From NCBI GenBank assembly GCA_900540885.1, contig UQHJ01000017.1, forward strand, positions 1 to 43,822: a stretch of 43,822 bases of DNA, read 5' to 3'. Source of the DNA: an uncultured Prevotella sp. Its GTDB lineage: Bacteria; Bacteroidota; Bacteroidia; Bacteroidales; Bacteroidaceae. Positions 40,518 through 43,822 of the stretch are shown here, piece by piece; position 1 is the stretch's first letter, and each line of letters begins with the position of its first letter. Made by a program: the position numbers and the translations under genes. The notes beneath the pieces are model-generated. The model saw only the letters and a list, made by a program, of their open reading frames with translations. It had not been told where the DNA came from and searched no databases.

Positions 40518-42248
40518 ATGAAAAATTATTTATCTAAGTTCCTATATATTGTTCTATTTGTCGCATTTTTACCCACTGTGGCATGGAGCAATGCAGAAAA
40601 GCGTAACTTTACACTCGTTATTGACGCTGGACATGGCGGTCACGATGCTGGTGCAGTGGGTGCTTACTCCAAAGAGAAAGACATCAACCTACGCGTAGCA
40701 TTGGCCTTTGGCAATTTGGTGGAAGAGAATTGTCGCAATGTGAAGGTGGTCTATACTCGCAAAACTGACGTATTCATTCCTCTACAACGACGTGCCGACA
40801 TTGCCAATAACAACAAGGCCGACCTCTTTATTTCTGTTCATACAAACGCATTACCTGCCGGCCGATTAGCCTATGGATCAGAAACGTACACTTTAGGTAT
40901 GGCCCGCGCCAATGCCAACCTTGCCGTTGCCAAACGCGAGAATGCTGTAATTACACTTGAGAACGACTATAAGACAACTTATCAAGGCTTCGACCCCAAT
41001 AAGGCAGAAAGCTACGTCATCTTTGAGTTTATGCAAGATAAATACATGAAACAAAGTGTCGACCTAGCAAGTTGTATTCAGAAGCAATACGTCTCAACAG
41101 GGCGTCCCAACAAGGGGGTACACCAAGCGGGGTTCTTGGTGTTACGCAATACTTCAATGCCTTCCGTACTCACTGAGTTAGGTTTTATCACCACTCCCGC
41201 TGAAGAGACTTACCTCAACTCACAACAAGGCGTGATGGAACTCAGCCGTAGCATTTATAATGGATTTTTAGCCTACTTGCGCATGCACGAAAAGGGCGTA
41301 CACGACATTCCTGAAAATCTTCCTACTCGCATGACGGCCGACCTTCCTAAACCCAAAGTGAACGAACCCTTAGCCGAGCCTTCAAACTTTAATAACAGTG
41401 AGGCTGCTGTTGTTCCTGTTGCCACCGTTCCAACGACGCGCATCATCGAAACGCCTAACGATAATGACGTAGCTCTCATTTCACGTCGAAGCAATAACGC
41501 GAAGCATTCGACTGCAAAGCATGCTACTCCGAAAGCTGAACCGAAGCGAGAAGTTGAAGCAAAGGTGAAGGCCCCAACCAATCACGCTAAAGAAAAATCT
41601 AAACCACAAGAAAATACGACGAAAACAAAAGAGGCCGCACAGTCTAAGAATACTTTGACAAAGGGTAAAGATACGTCTAAGTCCAAAGATATTGCCTCTA
41701 CGTCAAAGGCTCAAGGCAACACAACCAAGGCAAAGGAAGCAAGCAATACAAAAAAAGAACAGGCAAACAGCTCAAAGCCTACCAGCAAAGAGTCCACTCC
41801 TAATAGCAAATCGAAAGACGCACCAAAGGAGATAAAGTCAAAGAATAAGGTAGAAAATAATTCGAAGACGAGCCTTAGCAAAACGTCCAAAAAGAATGAA
41901 ACGACCCTGGCTAAAGGCAAACAACAAAGAACGAACGATAAGAATAACGAAACGAAAAAGGCGTCTAAGACCTCTGCCAAACAAAAGGTGAACTACCGCA
42001 TACAAGTGGGAGCTGGGAAAACAGAGATTTCCACTACTGATGCACAGTTTAAAGGTTTGAGCATTAGCCGCGTTAAAGAAGGCACACTTTACAAGTACTA
42101 CTACGGCAGCTACACCAGCTACGCCAATGCCCAAAAAGCATTGCGCACCGTAAAGACAAAGTTAAGCAGTGCCTACGTGGTAGCAACAGTCAATGGAAAA
42201 TCCGTATCTGTAGCCGAAGCACGCGCCAAAGAACAAGAAAAGAAGTGA
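40518..42248 (+). CDS. N-acetylmuramoyl-L-alanine amidase with SPOR-like end
   Basis: A 576-residue exported cell-wall hydrolase that cuts the bond between MurNAc and L-Ala. Signal peptide MKNYLSKFLYIVLFVAFLPT is followed by an Amidase_3 domain (about 30-260) with zinc and catalytic residues His39 (VIDAGHGGHD), Glu53, His108 (LFISVHTNA) and Glu220 (VLTELGFIT). Residues about 290-490 are a Lys/Ser/Thr-rich linker of low complexity with many TKAKE/SKS repeats. The end (about 495-565, YRIQVGAGKTEI to YYYGSYTSYANAQKAL) resembles a SPOR domain, which binds denuded glycan at the septum. An in-frame TTG at 40494 is rejected in favour of the ATG with the signal peptide. The mlaD gene follows by 23 bases. 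Confidence 0.92.
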   Translation: MKNYLSKFLYIVLFVAFLPTVAWSNAEKRNFTLVIDAGHGGHDAGAVGAYSKEKDINLRVALAFGNLVEENCRNVKVVYTRKTDVFIPLQRRADIANNNKADLFISVHTNALPAGRLAYGSETYTLGMARANANLAVAKRENAVITLENDYKTTYQGFDPNKAESYVIFEFMQDKYMKQSVDLASCIQKQYVSTGRPNKGVHQAGFLVLRNTSMPSVLTELGFITTPAEETYLNSQQGVMELSRSIYNGFLAYLRMHEKGVHDIPENLPTRMTADLPKPKVNEPLAEPSNFNNSEAAVVPVATVPTTRIIETPNDNDVALISRRSNNAKHSTAKHATPKAEPKREVEAKVKAPTNHAKEKSKPQENTTKTKEAAQSKNTLTKGKDTSKSKDIASTSKAQGNTTKAKEASNTKKEQANSSKPTSKESTPNSKSKDAPKEIKSKNKVENNSKTSLSKTSKKNETTLAKGKQQRTNDKNNETKKASKTSAKQKVNYRIQVGAGKTEISTTDAQFKGLSISRVKEGTLYKYYYGSYTSYANAQKALRTVKTKLSSAYVVATVNGKSVSVAEARAKEQEKK

Positions 42249-42271
42249 CTCACCTCACAACAATCTGGATA

Positions 42272-43189
42272 ATGAAAAAAGAAATGAAAATTGCCCTTAC
42301 AGCAGTAGTAGCCTTAGTGCTGCTATTCATTGGACTCAATTTCCTAAAGGGCATCAATGTATTTAAGTCAACCAACACCTATTACGTTAAGTTTAAAGAC
42401 GTGGCTGGATTGGCCGTATCAAATGCCGTTTATGCAAATGGCTACCCCGTGGGCATTGTACGCACCATTGAATATGACTACGAACGCGGTGAAAACGTTA
42501 TTGTTGGTATTGAGTTGAACAAAGAGATGCACGTTCCCCAACAAACGCGTGCCGAACTCGAAACGGAATTAATGGGAGGCGTAAAAATGCTACTGCTATT
42601 AGGCCCTAACCCTACGCGCAACCTTGAGAAGGGGGATACCATTCAAGGTTCCATGCACGTTGGTACAATGGATAAGGTAGCAGAAATGGTGCCACAAATT
42701 GAGAAGATGCTGCCCAAGCTTGACTCTATCATGGCCAACCTTAATCGTCTGACGGGTGACCCTGCCTTAACGGCTACGCTGCACAACGCACAAGCTATCA
42801 CTGAAAATCTGAAACAGACATCTGAAGGCTTGAACGCAATGATGCAAAATGACGTGCCTCAAATGGTTGCACACTTAAAGCAAACTAGCATTAATGCTGA
42901 AAAGTTCACAGGCAACTTAGCTAAATTAGACATTCAATCTACATTGAATAGCGTCAATGCTACGTTGGCGAGTGCTCACAACCTGACCAACCATTTAGGC
43001 GATATGTCAGTTACACTCGACACTAAATTGAAGAGCACCGACAATACATTAGGACTCTTCTTAAACGACCGTGGGGTATATGATAACCTCAATAGCACTC
43101 TGCGCAATGCAGACTCGCTCATGATCGACCTCAAATCACACCCCAAACGCTATGTTCACTTTTCGGTGTTTGGTAAGAAGGACAAGTAA
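42272..43189 (+). CDS. MlaD/MCE family lipid transport protein
   Basis: A 305-residue protein with one N-terminal membrane helix (IALTAVVALVLLFIGLNFLK) and an MCE domain at about residues 35-115 (YYVKFKDVAGLAVSNAVYAN then GYPVGIVRTIEYD), followed by a long helical part (about 130-270) with repeated LxxT patterns. MlaD binds phospholipids and passes them across the periplasm with an ABC transporter; the permease and ATPase (MlaE, MlaF) are not in the window. The start at 42272 is chosen because it precedes the helix and lies clear of the amidase gene. The amidase-mlaD order is common in Bacteroidales. Confidence 0.9.
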   Translation: MKKEMKIALTAVVALVLLFIGLNFLKGINVFKSTNTYYVKFKDVAGLAVSNAVYANGYPVGIVRTIEYDYERGENVIVGIELNKEMHVPQQTRAELETELMGGVKMLLLLGPNPTRNLEKGDTIQGSMHVGTMDKVAEMVPQIEKMLPKLDSIMANLNRLTGDPALTATLHNAQAITENLKQTSEGLNAMMQNDVPQMVAHLKQTSINAEKFTGNLAKLDIQSTLNSVNATLASAHNLTNHLGDMSVTLDTKLKSTDNTLGLFLNDRGVYDNLNSTLRNADSLMIDLKSHPKRYVHFSVFGKKDK

Positions 43190-43226
43190 GCTTTAGAAGG
43201 GGTTGATATTATAAAGCTCCCCTATA

Positions 43227-43302
43227 TACGTAACGCGTGCTTTCTAACACGCGATAGAATGATAAAGCATTTTATCGCGCGATAGAAAGCACGCGTTACG
43301 TA
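43227..43302. repeat. Perfect 20-bp inverted repeat with nested stem
   Basis: TACGTAACGCGTGCTTTCTA (43227-43246) and its exact inverse (43283-43302) enclose CGCGATA / TATCGCG. It lies between two genes in the same direction. No U run follows, so it is not a typical terminator. Confidence 0.8.
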
Positions 43303-43380
43303 AATAGCTCTTTTACACAAAAGGGACTTGCACTCCTTCATTTTATACACTAAAAATATTCGCACATTATATTCTTCCTC

Positions 43381-43689
43381 ATGTATCAAAAGTTCATTAT
43401 CACACAAGACGGTGAATTACGCTTTGGCCACGTATATCTGCATCGTGACTTACTACACCCTGGTGAGAGTTGCCCCTATGGTGGTGGCGTATGGAAAGTA
43501 GATGAAGCGCGCCATGCCATTTTACTCTTTGGCCGTTCATTCGACTTCGGCCCACCTAACTTTTACAAACTCACCCGAATCAATTGGAACAACGTGGGCG
43601 GCAAACCCATATCACTCCTTTACCAGCCCCGCTGGCCTAACGACGAAATTGAAATTCCCATTATGGTAGGCATAACGGAAACGTTGTAG
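43381..43689 (+). CDS. Small protein of unknown function
   Basis: A 102-residue, probably cytoplasmic protein without signal peptide or membrane helix. It is rich in aromatic residues and glycine (GHVYLHRDLLHPGESCPYGG then GGVWKVDEARHAILLFGRSF), with a beta-rich pattern. I recognise it only as the kind of small conserved protein found in Bacteroidales genomes, with no known function. It follows mlaD after a repeat, so it is probably a separate transcript. Its frame is complete, with stop at 43689. Confidence 0.65.
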   Translation: MYQKFIITQDGELRFGHVYLHRDLLHPGESCPYGGGVWKVDEARHAILLFGRSFDFGPPNFYKLTRINWNNVGGKPISLLYQPRWPNDEIEIPIMVGITETL

Positions 43690-43714
43690 TAACATATAGA
43701 CTGCAATTTATCGG

Positions 43715-43822
43715 TCTAATTGGGGGGCGGGCTAATTGGGGGGCGGGTTTTTAACCCGCGGCAGCAGCAGGCTTGAACATCTACTTATAGTTGCTAAGCG
43801 ACTATAAGCAACCTGCTGCTGC
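43715..43822. repeat. Nested palindromic repeat, copy 2 (cut by the window end)
   Basis: The sequence from TTGGGGGGCGG through ACCCGCGGCAGCAGCAGG, the TATAGT..ACTATA hairpin and CCTGCTGCTGC matches the element at 13759-13920, with a few base changes (for example CTTATAGTTGC in place of CTATAGTCGC) and a duplicated GGGGGGCGGG block. The window ends inside the second arm. Confidence 0.85.

Overview
The window looks like a chromosomal segment of a Bacteroidales bacterium, most probably Prevotellaceae-like. This rests on the RpoB/RpoC/EF-Tu sequences, on repeated promoters of the Bacteroidota type (TTTG, 19-21 bases, TAnnTTTG), on the near absence of Shine-Dalgarno sequences, and on families typical of the phylum: a coiled-coil surface lipoprotein, a GEVED-domain secreted protein, a periplasmic TonB-like protein, and an amidase-MlaD pair. 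The genus is an inference from family resemblance only.

Layout. 1-2300: a leftward promoter at the edge and an IS1182-like transposase flanked by inverted copies of a palindromic repeat. 2580-7400: a promoter, a 16-codon leader peptide with a strong Shine-Dalgarno, a small AraC-type regulator, a 1131-residue coiled-coil lipoprotein and a small lipocalin-like lipoprotein. 7400-10870: repeats, a candidate small RNA, a sodium:solute symporter and two dispanin-like membrane proteins. 10874-13599: lutABC for lactate oxidation (minus strand). 13600-14440: two palindromic or tandem repeat elements. 14443-18597: a MATE exporter, then a secreted GEVED protein and a Ser-type sulfatase. 18600-20030: remains of a type I restriction locus (regulator, hsdM 5' part joined to a fic 3' part). 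20031-21122: a TonB C-terminal protein. 21381-34484: the core transcription/translation block on the minus strand, in transcription order tRNA-Tyr, -Gly, -Thr, tuf, tRNA-Trp, secE, nusG, rplK, rplA, rplJ, rplL, rpoB, rpoC. 34766-38946: a methyltransferase, an OmpA-like porin, two identical tRNA-Asp genes, a structured RNA candidate, hpf and xerC. 39193-43689: a phosphatase-ZIP pair, an amidase-MlaD pair and a small conserved protein. The window ends inside a repeat that also occurs at 13.8 kb.

How the parts work together. The minus-strand block makes tRNAs, EF-Tu, the SecE translocon subunit, the NusG elongation factor, the ribosomal stalk and RNA polymerase. A hairpin with a U run between rplL and rpoB probably adjusts polymerase output relative to ribosomal protein. 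HPF inactivates ribosomes in stationary phase; its 3' region carries a compact structured RNA with a possible pseudoknot and its own terminator. lutABC oxidises L-lactate to pyruvate. The sulfatase and its neighbour probably act on sulfated host or plant glycans outside the cytoplasm. The amidase and MlaD act at the cell envelope.

The most notable points are the candidate pseudoknotted RNA beside hpf, a promoter-to-terminator small RNA near 7.8 kb, a cysteine at the RpoB position equivalent to E. coli His526, the hsdM/fic deletion scar, the leader peptide before the AraC gene, and a dense set of modular palindromic intergenic repeats. All pairings and motif positions were found by eye; no folding or database search was run.
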